Shown here: positions 9,410 to 19,358 of the stretch, piece after piece
Layout of the letters: every line of letters begins with the position of its first letter
How positions within the stretch are numbered: position 1 is the first letter of the stretch
Origin: JBMNIZ01 sp050951405
Lineage (GTDB): Bacteria; Bacillota; DULZ01
Assembly: GCA_050951405.1 (NCBI GenBank)
Contig: JBMNIZ010000012.1
Location: 1 to 64,000, forward strand
Direction of reading: 5' to 3'
Length of the DNA stretch: 64,000 bases
Notes under the pieces: model-generated
What the model was told of the DNA's origin: nothing
Seen by the model: the letters and a program-made list of their open reading frames with translations, nothing else
Database searches by the model: none
Position numbers and translations under genes: made by a program

Positions 9410-10379
9410 TTACTCTTTTAGCCATTGGGCTACGTCCAGAGCATGATAAGTAATGATCAGATCGGCTCCGGCCCTTTTCATGCCAACTAGCAGTTCCATG
9501 ACCACTCGTTTCTCATCAATCCATCCATTGGCTGCCGCCCCTTTAACCAGGGAGTATTCACCACTGACGTTATAGGTAGCCAGAGGCACTCCAAAGCGTT
9601 CTTTTACCCTCCTGATCACATCTAGATAGGCCAGGGCAGGCTTGACCATGACCAGGTCAGCCCCCTCGGCCAGGTCTGCAGCTACTTCTCGTAAAGCTTC
9701 ATCACCGTTGGCTGGATCCATTTGATAGCTGGAACGGTCACCGAATTGAGGAGCTGAGCCAGCAGCATCCCTGAAAGGACCGTAAAAAGCCGATGCGTAT
9801 TTGGCCGAGTAGGACATAATGGGCACATGAAGATAACCGTGATTATCCAGCTCTTTTCGGATAGCTTGGATCCGCCCATCCATCATATCGGAAGGAGCTA
9901 CCAGGTCGGCCCCGGCCCGGACATGGGAGAGAGCGGTCCTGGACTAGGAGTTCTAAAGTTGGATCATTCAGTATCTGGCTGTTTTCGATGACTCCACAGT
10001 GCCCGTGACTGGTATACTCGCACAGGCACACATCGGTAATGACCAGCAGGTTTGGGAATTCTTTTTTTACCGCCCGTACTGCTTCCTGGATGATACCGTT
10101 TTCGTCGTAAGCTCCTGAACCAACAGGATCCTTATGCTCAGGAATACCAAATAAAATCACTGCAGGTATTCCCAGATCAACAACTCGACTAACTTCCTGT
10201 AGCAGCCTATCCACCGAAAGCTGGTATACCCCCGGCATGGAAGAAATGGGGTTTTTAATGTTATGGCCGTAGATGACAAACATTGGATAAATCAAGTCGT
10301 TAACCTGTAAGTGGTGTTCTCGGACCATATCTCTTAATACAGAGGAACTTCTTAATCTTCGTAATCGGGCAAAAGTCAC
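9410..10379 (-). CDS. hemB: Porphobilinogen synthase (frameshifted)
   Basis: Condenses two 5-aminolevulinate molecules to porphobilinogen. Visible motifs are the zinc-cysteine segment DVCLCEYTSHGHCG, APSDMMDGRI after frame correction, and the Schiff-base lysine region LVMVKPALAYLD. The frame breaks near 9950 within the middle of the barrel. Corrected length is about 323 residues. The GTG start at 10379 follows a near-perfect AGGAGGTGA. It is 11 bp downstream of cobA/hemD. Confidence 0.92.
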
Positions 10380-10390
10380 AAAATCACCTC

Positions 10391-11942
10391 CTAGAATTCT
10401 TGGGGATAATAGTAAGCAAGGATGGCATTAACCAGACCATCAATGGTATATTCTTCTGCTACCGCTTGCACATTGAGCCCTGCTTGCCTGGCAGTAGCGG
10501 CGGTTACAGGCCCGATACAAGCAACTTCCAGTTCCTTGAGTAGCGCTTTTTCATTGGGATTAGAAAAAGCATCTAAAAAATGCTTCACCGTGGAGGAACT
10601 GGTAAAAGTAACCAGGTGTATTTTCCCCTTATGCAAAAGTTCATAGAGAAAGGAATAATCCGTTTTGGCTTTTATTGTTCGGTAAGCTGCCACATCATGG
10701 ACAACAGCTCCTTTACTCCGGAGAAAATCAGGTAATAGGCTCCGCCCGATGTCAGCTCTGGGAAGCAAAAAGCGTTTTCCTGACAGGTCGTGATTCTTCC
10801 AGTCTTCGATCATGGCCTCAGCTCTGTATTCAGTTGGCACGTAATCAACAAGAAGCCTGTAGTTTTCCAGTTCTCGCCTGGTTACCGGTCCGATGGCGGC
10901 GATTTTCAGTCCGAAAAGCTTGCGAATATCGTAGCCCTTAACACCCATCCGCTGGAAAAAAGCTTTCACCCCGTTGACGCTGGTAAAAATAACCCAGTCA
11001 TAGGTTTTGATATTGGCCAGGGCTTGGTCGAAAAGAGAATAGTCTTCCGGGGGAGCGATGGCAATGGTGGGAACGATTACAGGTTCGCCACCCAGGTCTG
11101 CCAAACGGTTGGATAGTTCCTCCGCCTGCTCTCTTGGTCTGGTTACCACTATTCTTTTCCCGAAAAGGGGCTTTTTCTCAAACCATTGCAGTTTTTCCCG
11201 CAATTTAACCACCTGGCCAATAACAATGATGGCCGGGTGGGTGATTTCCGCTTCATCAGCCCTGTCCAACAATATTATCCAATTCACCTACCACTGTTTT
11301 TTGCTCCGGAGTGGTTCCCCAACTAATAATGGCCGCTGGAATCTCTTTTGGCATACCCATGGATAGTAGTTTGGCGACTATTAAAGGTAAATTCCGCCTG
11401 CCCATCAGAAAGACAAGTGTCTTGTTTTCGTCTACCAGGCATTGCCAGTTTATTTTTGAATCTTTTTGGTTGGGCTTTTCGTTGCCGGTGATAATGCTCA
11501 ATGCAGAGGTGATGTCACGGTGAGTAACCGGGATACCTGCATAGGCAGGAACAGCGATAGCAGATGTCACTCCGGGAACGACTTCATAAGGAATCCCTTG
11601 TTCTTCCAGATATTCTGCTTCCTCTCCTCCCCTACCAAAAAGAAAAGGGTCTCCCCCTTTCAATCTGACTACTACTTTACCCTGTCTGGCATGGGCTGCT
11701 AGTGTAGCGTTGATTTGATCCTGTTCCAGAATATGGTTATCCGGGCATTTGCCGGCGTAGATCAGCTCTGCATCTTTTCGAACATGATTGAGCAGGCTAT
11801 GATTGACCAGCCGGTCAAATACAACCACATCAGCCTGGGCTAGACATTCCCGGCCTTTCAGGGTAAGGAGCTTGGGGTCTCCCGGACCGGCTCCCACAAG
11901 ATATACTGGGTTTTTAGGAAAAGGAAATAGTCTCTTGGTCAT
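10391..11942 (-). CDS. cobA-hemD: Fused uroporphyrinogen-III methyltransferase/synthase (frameshifted)
   Basis: Two-domain protein. Residues 1-about 235 are the SAM-dependent uroporphyrinogen-III methyltransferase (VYLVGAGPGDPKLLT, VVRLKGGDPFLFGRGGEE, VPGVTSA). The remainder is uroporphyrinogen-III synthase (GKRIVVTRPREQA, IFTSVNGVKAF, VTFTSSSTV, CIGPVTAATA). The fusion is common in Clostridia and channels product to precorrin-2/siroheme. The domain junction is broken near 11272 by an apparent extra G; I treat it as one gene because the linker continues across the break. ATG at 11942 overlaps the hemC end by 29 bp. Confidence 0.9.
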
Positions 11943-12871
11943 ATTTTTGCCTCACTTGTCTTAGAATTTCATCCCCACCTAGCTCCAGCAATCTCTGGGC
12001 CAGATCTACGCCTAGCTTTTCAGCATCGGCCGGTGGGCCGGAAACTTTGCTTCTCACCATTTTTTTGCCGTCCAGATCAGCTACCAATCCATCCAGGGAA
12101 AGTACATTATTTTCGATCACACCCAGGGCTCCGATGGGAATCTGACAACCACCTTCCAGATAGGACAGAAGTGATCTTTCTGCCGAGATTTCCAAGGCAC
12201 TGTTTCCATGATGGAGAGTCTTCACTATGGACTGAATTTCTTGATCTCCGGCTCTGATTTCAATACCGATGGCTCCTTGACCTACAGCCGGCAAGAATAA
12301 ATGGGAGGGCAGTCTTCTCCGATTCGGTTTTCCCAGCCAAGCCGGTCTACACCGGCAGCGGCCAGAAGAATGGCATCAAGATCCAACTCCTCCATTTTCC
12401 GTAGCCGGGTGTGCAAATTTCCCCGCAAATCACAGATCTGGAAATCTTGACGCAAGTAGAGCAATTGTGCCTTTCTCCGCAAACTGCTGGTACCAACTCT
12501 GGCTTTTTCCGGCAAGGTGGCCAGGGTGAATCCTTTACAGAGAAACCAGCACATCGCAAGGATCCACTCTCTGAGTGATGGCACCAATAGCCAACCCGTC
12601 GGGCAAGCTGGTGGGCAAATCCTTCATGCTGTGGACAGCAAAATCAATTTCCTCGGTTCAGAATCGCTACTTCCAACTCCTTGGTGAAAAGGCCCTTGTC
12701 CCCGATTCTAGCCAGGGCCACATCCAGTATTTTGTCGCCCTTGGTCTTGACGGGTATGACTCTGGAAGGAAATATCAGGAAATGCCTCTTCCAGTTGGGT
12801 GACCACCCAACTCGGTCTGCCACCGGGCCAGGGTCGCTCTCTCTCGTACCCACAGTTACAACTTTTTTCAT
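11914..12871 (-). CDS. hemC: Porphobilinogen deaminase (heavily frameshifted)
   Basis: Hydroxymethylbilane synthase. Recognisable blocks are VGTRES at the start, PVKTKGDKI, GDKGLFTKELEVAIL, VHSMKDLP in another frame, GTSSLRRKAQLL, DLRGNLHTRL and GCQIPIGAL (dipyrromethane-binding Cys). At least four single-base breaks (near 12830, 12650, 12555 and 12300) scatter it over all three frames, including both gains and losses in homopolymers. ATG at 12871 has GGAGG seven bases upstream. The overall span gives the normal length of about 310 residues, so the gene is probably intact in the organism. Confidence 0.85.
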
Positions 12872-12898
12872 CGATGGAGCCTCCGTCGCGGCACAATC

Positions 12899-14229
12899 TT
12901 ATTCGACCAGTCGCCCGGGGCAAGGGATTCTAGAGAAGGAGAACTCTTCTTCTTCCACTTCCAGATCAAAAAGGTTCTGGAGTATTTGGGTGTACAGGTG
13001 CCCCTCGTGGGTCAGGGCATAGGCTTTCAGATTGACTGATGGGAGCATGGAGTATCTGGTTGACAATGGAATTGGCTAAAGAACCGATCACTTTTTTTCT
13101 CCCGTTCGGTCACAGAGCCTCCCCAGACGGTTCAAAGCTCTCCGTAATTCTTTTTCTTTGATAGTCTCCCCTTTCTCCTTCAAGGCCACTATGGTAGGAA
13201 CCACAAAAAGAGAACTCAGCCATTTAAAGAAATCGTCAACTTCCTTATCGATTATTTGCTCCGCTTCCCGGGCCGCTTCCAGGCGTGCCTGTAGGTTGTC
13301 ATCGATGACTTCCTGCAGATCATCGATATTGAACAGGGTACATGCCTTCCAGCTCCCGTACAGTGGGGTCCACGTCCCTGGGAACGGCGATATCAATCAA
13401 TAAAAGTGATCCTCTTGCCCTCCGTAGCTGCCAAAACGGGAAGCAGATCCTCCTCGGTCAGTACATAATCCTCCGCGGAGGTACAACATATTACCAGATC
13501 TGCTCTTTTTAAGCAGGCCTCCTTTTCTTCAAATCCATAAGCCTTAGCCTGGCTGATTTTGGACAGGGCTTCCGCTTTGTCCACGGATCGATTGAGAATT
13601 TCGATGTTTTTTACTTGATTATCGGCCAAATATTTCACCGTCAAAGAGCTCATGGTGCCGGCGCCAATAACAAGAGCATTGTAATGGGCAAGATCACCCA
13701 ATTTTTGTTTGGCTAACTCAATGGCAATGTAGCTGACGGAAATCGGATTTTGATCGATTTTCGTCATGGTCCGGACTTTCTTTCCCACGGAAATGGCCTG
13801 CTGGAAAAGAGTATTAATAATCACATTGGTTCCCTTGGCCTCGGAACTTAAGCGGTAGGCTTCTCTCACCTGTCCGAGGATCTCCGTTTCTCCCAAAACC
13901 ATAGAGTCAAGGCCTGATGCCACCCTGAACAAATGCCTGACGGCATCATAAAGAATATGAGTATAAAGAAAATCCCGGAATCGGTTTAAAGGCATCTGGG
14001 AGGAAGATGATAGAAAATCCAGAATGGCATTATAGCCGGCGTCAATATCTGTAGCGGCCACATAGACTTCGGTTCTATTGCAAGTAGACAGCAGCCCGCA
14101 ACCCTGCACATGGTTTTGTGCCCGTAATTTGGTTAAAAGTCTCGGGTAATCTGCCGGGCTGTAGGACAGTTTTTCTCTAACCTCCAGAGGAGCTGTTCTG
14201 TGGTTCAAACCTACTGCGATGAGATACAC
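12899..14229 (-). CDS. hemA: Glutamyl-tRNA reductase (frameshifted)
   Basis: First committed step of C5 tetrapyrrole synthesis, reducing glutamyl-tRNA to glutamate-1-semialdehyde. Motifs are LNHRTAPLEVRE, the nucleophile-cysteine segment LLSTCNRTEVY, GETEILGQVREAYR and the NADPH-binding VIGAGTMSSL. The frame breaks near 13393, 13330, 13090 and possibly 13040; the last frame ends ...PCPGRLVE before the TAA at 12899. Of two GTG codons, 14229 is preferred: AAGGAG lies 11 bases before it, while the one at 14241 overlaps that site. Start overlaps the end of sirC. Confidence 0.9.
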
Positions 14230-14837
14230 CGGGCTATCCACTCCTTTAACCTCCGCTGCTCGCCTCGCTTAATTATCCCGAACAGGTCAAGATCGAGCAT
14301 TTTCTCTAGAATTACCTTTCGTTTTCGCTGGTCGGGACAGCTTTGCATCAATTGAATCCGTGCTTCTCCCAACAAGTTCACTAATTCAGCGTATTCGGGT
14401 CCGTATTGGGTCGCCAGCTTTTCTTTGATTTTCCTAGCCAAAAGAGGGCTTTTGCCTTTAGTGGAAACAGCAATACTCAAGTCTCCTCGCTGCAAAACGG
14501 CCGGCAGGAAAAAAGTAGACAATTTCGGATTATCAACTACATTAATCCATAGTCTTTCCTTTTTGCAGTCAAAAGCTACAGAGCGATTTAAATTTTCATC
14601 ATTGGTAGCACAAATTACCAAATCCACGTCCGTCAAATCTGCCGGGCAATAGCCCCGGGGCAGGTGTTTAATGGCACCCTTTTCCGCCAGGGATTTCAGC
14701 TGTGGGGTGAGCTTCGGACTGACCACTTTAACCTTCGCACCAGCTGCCAGAAGGGACAAGATCTTTCGCTCTGCTACTTTACCCCCACCGACTACCAAAC
14801 AGGGCCTGTCTTCGATTTTTAAAGATATGGCAAACAT
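14211..14837 (-). CDS. sirC: Precorrin-2 dehydrogenase (siroheme synthase N-terminal type)
   Basis: NAD-dependent oxidation of precorrin-2 to sirohydrochlorin. It has the Rossmann motif CLVVGGGKVAERKILSLL and the family segments VINVVDN-like (INVVDNPKLSTFFLPA) and ISTKGKSP-like (AVSTKGKSPLLARKIKE). The 208-residue length matches single-domain dehydrogenases (CysG N-terminal half, YlnF) with no methyltransferase domain. ATG at 14837, with GGGGGAATT upstream, is preferred over earlier starts that add a non-conserved stretch. It is the first gene of the tetrapyrrole operon, and the frame is intact. Confidence 0.88.
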   Translation of the reverse strand: MFAISLKIEDRPCLVVGGGKVAERKILSLLAAGAKVKVVSPKLTPQLKSLAEKGAIKHLPRGYCPADLTDVDLVICATNDENLNRSVAFDCKKERLWINVVDNPKLSTFFLPAVLQRGDLSIAVSTKGKSPLLARKIKEKLATQYGPEYAELVNLLGEARIQLMQSCPDQRKRKVILEKMLDLDLFGIIKRGEQRRLKEWIARCISSQ

Positions 14838-14945
14838 GGAATTCCCCCGTAAATTAGATAATGAAAAAAATCTGGGGCCAGTAGAAAAAAGGGCCGATCC
14901 TGCAAAAGAGACAATTCGAGATTGCCTCCACATTCTCAAAAACAA

Positions 14946-15917
14946 TCAATATTTTCTTATCTGGATAAAATCTGCAATCCGAGCCAAGCTGCGGCGATAT
15001 TTTTCCTCAGGGATGGCCTCCAATTGCTTCTTGGCTTTTTCAATAAAGGCGCTGGCTACAGCAAAAGAGTAGCTAATACCTCCGCTTTCCTTAATGATAT
15101 CAATGGCCTGGGCCAGATCTTCCGGTGTTTTTTCTTTATTTATAATTAATTGAGCCAGGCGTTCTTTTTCTTTGCTGTGCTGCAGCGCATAAATGGTTGG
15201 CAAAGTAATTATCCCTTGCTGCAGATCCCCTCCCACCGGTTTACCCAGTTCTTCTTCTTCAGCGATCATATCTAGTATATCATCAGTGATTTGAAAAGCC
15301 ATCCCCAGATTATACCCGTATTGGGTCAGGGCTTTTTCTAAACTAGGGGGGGCGTTACTGGCAACAGCTCCCAGCTGGCAGCTAGCGGCAATGAGTAAAG
15401 CGGTTTTTCTTTTGATGCGGTAAAAATAATCCCGCACAGTCTGCTTTAGGTCGTAAGCAGTGGCAATTTGTTGTATTTCCCCCTGACACATTTCAACGCT
15501 AATATCCGCCAGTATTTGGGCCATGCGAGCATTATTGTATCGGGCGAGCAAGACCAGAGATTTGGCAAAAAGATAGTCCCCCGTATGGAGGGAAATCTGG
15601 TCGCCCCATTTGGCTTTGACTGTCGGTTTGCCCCTGCGGGTTAAGGAGTTGTCAATGACATCATCATGGACCAGTGTCGCCATGTGGATAAGCTCCAAGG
15701 CTGTAGCAAGAGGCAAAAGATTTTTTGTGGAGCTTCCACAGCATTTTCCGGCTAACAAAGCAAAAGCAGGTCTCAGACGTTTACCACCTGCTTTAAAGAG
15801 ATGCAGAGAAGCGCGGGTAAGTAAAGGAGATGTGGTGTGGACATGGTTATCCAGTTCCTGTTCCATCAACTGCAAATCTTTTTGGATATCTTCAAGTAAC
15901 GATAGACCAATCATCAT
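14946..15917 (-). CDS. hepT: Polyprenyl diphosphate synthase (catalytic, heptaprenyl type)
   Basis: Trans-prenyltransferase making the menaquinone side chain. Both Asp-rich motifs are present: LVHDDVIDNS (first DDxxD) and ITDDILDM (second), plus GGKRLRP near the N-terminus. It has 323 residues, normal for HepT/IspB. It sits downstream of sdhCAB and about 100 bp upstream of sirC. A homologue lacking both Asp motifs lies at 21789-22538 next to menG, which makes a two-subunit enzyme of the HepS/HepT kind plausible. Exact chain length cannot be read from sequence here. Confidence 0.85.
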   Translation of the reverse strand: MMIGLSLLEDIQKDLQLMEQELDNHVHTTSPLLTRASLHLFKAGGKRLRPAFALLAGKCCGSSTKNLLPLATALELIHMATLVHDDVIDNSLTRRGKPTVKAKWGDQISLHTGDYLFAKSLVLLARYNNARMAQILADISVEMCQGEIQQIATAYDLKQTVRDYFYRIKRKTALLIAASCQLGAVASNAPPSLEKALTQYGYNLGMAFQITDDILDMIAEEEELGKPVGGDLQQGIITLPTIYALQHSKEKERLAQLIINKEKTPEDLAQAIDIIKESGGISYSFAVASAFIEKAKKQLEAIPEEKYRRSLARIADFIQIRKY

Positions 15918-16029
15918 TTCACCTGCTCAAAGAAGCCGAGCGCTGCTTTTACATTATCAAAGAAGTATTCTGCTTTTTTTCTTCAATTCCTGCAATACTT
16001 TTGAAATCCTTAAGGCGGGGAAGAAAATG

Positions 16030-16071
16030 AGAAAGAGCTATGAGAATTCTTTATCCCATAGCTCTCTTTCA
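16030..16071 (-). terminator. Hairpin after sdhCAB
   Basis: Right after the sdhB stop, GAAAGAGAGCTATG pairs with CATAGCTCTTTC across a short AT-rich loop, followed by TCATTTTC. The tract is only moderately T-rich, so it could be a partial terminator or a processing stem. Confidence 0.5.
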
Positions 16072-16818
16072 TCATTTATTAAACCATTTGGAAAAACTGT
16101 AAATCGTAGTTTGCCTGTTTAAATCGGCAATGGAAGTGGTTAACGGGATGGATTTGGGGCAGACTTCCACACAGTTTTGGGCATTACCGCAATCTACAAT
16201 TCCTCCCCTGCCCATGATGGTCTCCAGCCTTTCCTCCCTATCCGCCCGGCCCAAGGGATGGATATTGAAAAGACGTACTTGAGCTAGGGGCGCCGGACCT
16301 ATGAAATCAGCCCGGTTATTGACATTTGGACAGGCTTCCATGCAACAGCCGCAAGTCATGCAGCGGGATAATTCATAAGCCAGTTTGCGATCCTGTTCTC
16401 GCATGCGTGGTCCCCTACCCAGATCCCAGGGACCATCAATATTAACCCATGCCTTTACTTTCAGCAGATGCTCAAACATGATTTGCCGGTCCACCATTAA
16501 ATCCCGAATAACGGGGAACTTAGTTAATGGCTCCAGGATTACGGGCTGCTTTAACTGGTCGATCAATGCTGCACAAGCCTGGCGTGGCACCCCGTTAATG
16601 ATCATGGTACAGGCCCCGCATACTTCCTCCAGACAAGTACAATCCCAAACAACGGGAGAAGTTTTCAAGCCCTGTATATTTATAGGATTTTTACGAATCT
16701 CCAACAGGGCGGAAACCACGTTCATATTGGGCTTATATGGTACTTTGAATTCTTCCCACCGAGAGGGCTGATCGGGTCCTTCCCGACGTCTAATTCTTAG
16801 ATGGACATATTCGGCCAT
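16072..16818 (-). CDS. sdhB: Succinate dehydrogenase/fumarate reductase iron-sulfur subunit
   Basis: Electron-transfer subunit with three clusters: the [2Fe-2S] ferredoxin cysteines in CTCLEEVCGAC plus a later Cys in GVPRQAC, then CMTCGCCMEACP and CGNAQNCVEVCP for the [4Fe-4S] and [3Fe-4S] clusters. 248 residues, as in Bacillus-type enzymes. The ATG overlaps the sdhA stop (TAATG), showing translational coupling. It works with SdhA and SdhC at the inner face of the membrane. Confidence 0.95.
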   Translation of the reverse strand: MAEYVHLRIRRREGPDQPSRWEEFKVPYKPNMNVVSALLEIRKNPINIQGLKTSPVVWDCTCLEEVCGACTMIINGVPRQACAALIDQLKQPVILEPLTKFPVIRDLMVDRQIMFEHLLKVKAWVNIDGPWDLGRGPRMREQDRKLAYELSRCMTCGCCMEACPNVNNRADFIGPAPLAQVRLFNIHPLGRADREERLETIMGRGGIVDCGNAQNCVEVCPKSIPLTTSIADLNRQTTIYSFSKWFNK

Positions 16819-18572
16819 TATTTTCCACCCCCTGCCACGTCATATCGCCTTTGGCGCGGTTCTACTAAGGAAGTGTCCACGCTGGCATAGCTGAATTCCG
16901 GTCCATCAGGAGTCCATTTGGCCAGAGTTGTCTTCAGCCACTCCTCATCGTTGCGATCGGGGTATTCAGGTTTGTAATGGGAACCTCTGCTCTCGTTTCG
17001 GTTCAAAGCTCCCACGGTAATCACCAGGGCCAGCTCCAGCATATTCCACAACTGTCTGGTAAAAGATACGGTTTGGTTGGCCCAAGGGCTGGTATCGGTC
17101 AACCCGATGCGGCGGTATCTTTCCTTCAGTTCTTGGATCTTTTCCCGGGCCAATTTGAGTTTATCATTATACCTGACTACGCCAACGTAAGTGTTCATTA
17201 TTTCCCCCAGCTCCTGGTGTAATAAATAGGGGTCCTCCGGTCCATCCATTTTGTAGATGGCTTCAGTCATTTCTTCCTGTTTCTTCACTGCATTGTTGAA
17301 AAGCTCTGCGGCTGTTTCAGAGGAGGGACGCCCCAGGCCGCGAACGTAGTCGATGATTTTGGACCCTACCAGATAGCCACTATAGCTGGCTGAGAGCAGG
17401 GAATTGGCTCCTAAACGATTGGCGCCGTGGTACATATAATCGCATTCCCCGGCCGCAAATAAACCGGGAATGGAGGTCATGTGATTCCAATCCACGTAAA
17501 TGCCGCCCATAAAGTAGTGGGGTGCCGGAAAAATCTTCATGGGTACTTTCACTGGATCTTCCCCGGTGAATTGCCTGTATATTTCCAGTATTCCACCCAG
17601 GCGATTTTCCAGGAAATCTGCATCTAAATGAGTCAGGTCCAGATAGACCTGGTTTTTCCCGTCTATACCCAGCCCCATTTCTACGCATACTTTGTAAATA
17701 GCTCTGGAAGCAATGTCCCTGGGGACCAGGTTTCCATAAGCAGGGTACCATTCCTCCAAAAAGTACCAAGGCTTATTGTCTTTATAGGTCCAGATTCTTC
17801 CTCCTTCACCCCGGGAAGCTTCAGACATTAAGCGCGTTTTGTCGTCTCCCAACATGGCCGTGGGGTGGAATTGGACAAATTCCCCATTGGCATACTCTAC
17901 GCCCTGCTGATAGACGATACTGGCGGCGCTTCCAGTGCAAATGACGGAATTAGTGCTCCGGCCGTAAATCATCCCCGCTCCTCCCGTAGCCAGAAGAACC
18001 GCATCGGCAGAGAAAGATCGGATATCCATGGTGGTCAGATTCTGGGCAATGATGCCCCGGCAGACACCTTGATCATCGATGACGGCGGAGAGGAACTCCC
18101 ATCCTTCAAATTTAGACACCAGCCCCAAGGCTTCATATCTGCGCACCTGAGAATCCAACCCATATAAGAGCTGTTGTCCAGTGGTACCGCCGGCAAAGGC
18201 CGTCCGGCGTTTTTTTACACCGCCGAAGAGCCTGAGGTCGATCAGTCCCTCCGGCGTTCTGCTGAACACCACTCCCATGCGATCATATAAATAAATGATG
18301 CCGGGAGCAGCTTCGCACATTTGCTTTACCGGCGTCTGGTCCGCCAGAAAATCCCCGCCGTAAATGGTGTCGTAGAAATGCTCCCAAGTTGAGTCTCCCT
18401 CCCCTTTTGTATCCAAGGCGGCGTTAATCCCCCCTTGGGCGCATAGGGAATGGGAACGCTTGACGGGTACTAAAGAAAATAATTTCACTTTGTACCCCTT
18501 TTCTGCGATTTTTAGCGTTGCCATTAAACCGGCCAGACCGCCGCCGACCACAATAACACTTTGCTCAGCCAT
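16818..18572 (-). CDS. sdhA: Succinate dehydrogenase/fumarate reductase flavoprotein subunit
   Basis: Catalytic subunit with covalent FAD. Motifs in order: VVGGGLAGLMA (FAD), KRSHSLCAQGGINAAL, GEFVQFHPTAML, SEASRGEGGRIW, RDIASRAIYK, FPAPHYFMGGIYVD and GANRLGANSLL. 584 residues, the size of the Bacillus/Wolinella type. It is preceded by GGAGGAGG and ATG at 18572. Direction (fumarate reduction versus succinate oxidation) is not decided by sequence; with menaquinone and an anaerobic lineage, fumarate reduction is likely. Confidence 0.95.
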   Translation of the reverse strand: MAEQSVIVVGGGLAGLMATLKIAEKGYKVKLFSLVPVKRSHSLCAQGGINAALDTKGEGDSTWEHFYDTIYGGDFLADQTPVKQMCEAAPGIIYLYDRMGVVFSRTPEGLIDLRLFGGVKKRRTAFAGGTTGQQLLYGLDSQVRRYEALGLVSKFEGWEFLSAVIDDQGVCRGIIAQNLTTMDIRSFSADAVLLATGGAGMIYGRSTNSVICTGSAASIVYQQGVEYANGEFVQFHPTAMLGDDKTRLMSEASRGEGGRIWTYKDNKPWYFLEEWYPAYGNLVPRDIASRAIYKVCVEMGLGIDGKNQVYLDLTHLDADFLENRLGGILEIYRQFTGEDPVKVPMKIFPAPHYFMGGIYVDWNHMTSIPGLFAAGECDYMYHGANRLGANSLLSASYSGYLVGSKIIDYVRGLGRPSSETAAELFNNAVKKQEEMTEAIYKMDGPEDPYLLHQELGEIMNTYVGVVRYNDKLKLAREKIQELKERYRRIGLTDTSPWANQTVSFTRQLWNMLELALVITVGALNRNESRGSHYKPEYPDRNDEEWLKTTLAKWTPDGPEFSYASVDTSLVEPRQRRYDVAGGGK

Positions 18573-18584
18573 TTCTTCCTCCTC

Positions 18585-19199
18585 CTACGTGAAAGCAATG
18601 AGAGATTGTATTCCCAGAAAAGATAAAGCGACGAAAATAATTCCGGACATAACTACAGCTGCCCTTTGGGAAAAAGGACCAACGGTAATACCCCAGGTGA
18701 TCAAAAAAGTGGCCAGTCCATTGGCGAAATGATAAACGGAAGCCACCAGGCCAATAATATAAAAAGCAAAAACCCAGGGATTGGAAAGCACTGCGGACAT
18801 GGTTTGAAAGCTGATTTCCAATCCGAAAAGGGATTTGGCGACGCGCAATGTATAGACGTGATAAACAACGTAAATGAGGGTGATTATGGCCGTTACTCTC
18901 TGCAAATAGAAAAGCCAGTTCCGGTAGTAGCGATATTGCAGTACATTGTTTTTGGCCACATAGACTATCCATATACCGTAAAGAGCATGGAAAACAATGG
19001 GAAGAATAATGATGAACAGTTCCACCAGAATCAGTAAAGGTATTTTTTGCAATAAGGCGACAGCCTGGTTGTAAGCATTAGGACCCCAAAGGCTGGAACT
19101 GTTAACCAGAAGATGTTCGGTTAAAAACAGACCGATAGGCACTATGCCGAAAAAAGAATGAAGTTTGCGGATAAAATAATAATTTTTTTCCAGATCCAC
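18585..19199 (-). CDS. sdhC: Succinate dehydrogenase/fumarate reductase cytochrome b558 subunit
   Basis: Membrane anchor that holds heme b and the quinone site. The 204-residue sequence has five hydrophobic segments and histidines at their ends (FLTEHLLVN, VFHALYGIWIVY, IYVVYHVYTLR, SVYHFANGLATF), the pattern of the diheme SdhC of Gram-positives. GTG at 19199 follows AGGAAAGGGG. First gene of sdhCAB. Confidence 0.9.
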   Translation of the reverse strand: MDLEKNYYFIRKLHSFFGIVPIGLFLTEHLLVNSSSLWGPNAYNQAVALLQKIPLLILVELFIIILPIVFHALYGIWIVYVAKNNVLQYRYYRNWLFYLQRVTAIITLIYVVYHVYTLRVAKSLFGLEISFQTMSAVLSNPWVFAFYIIGLVASVYHFANGLATFLITWGITVGPFSQRAAVVMSGIIFVALSFLGIQSLIAFT

Positions 19200-19243
19200 G
19201 TAACAAGCCCCTTTCCTAACAATTGTGAATAATCCGCCTGTTC

Positions 19244-19274
19244 AACATAGTCATAATAATGGGAAAACTATGTT
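19244..19274 (-). promoter_or_regulatory. Inverted repeat upstream of sdhCAB
   Basis: AACATAGT and ACTATGTT, eight bases each, separated by 15 bases, about 45 bp before the sdhC start. It could be an operator for a dimeric regulator or an mRNA hairpin. I found no convincing -35/-10 pair here. Confidence 0.3.
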
Positions 19275-19314
19275 TCTTACACAGTGGTGACTTGCGGCGG
19301 CGAAAAGAACAAGG

Positions 19315-19347
19315 GAAACCCCGATCCCGACAGGTTCTCGGGGTTTC
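19315..19347. terminator. Terminator hairpin between UPF0173 hydrolase and sdhC
   Basis: Ten-base-pair stem GAAACCCCGA/TCGGGGTTTC. The T-rich flank is better on the plus strand (TTTCTTTTAAA) but a TTGTTCTTTT tract also follows on the minus strand, so it may end the galU-hydrolase transcript before sdhC. Confidence 0.6.
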
Positions 19348-19358
19348 TTTTAAATCTC

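Noticed and set aside
11914..13100. hemC and hemA as genuine pseudogenes
   Set aside because: All catalytic blocks are present in order and total length is normal; the breaks are single-base and include both gains and losses at homopolymers.
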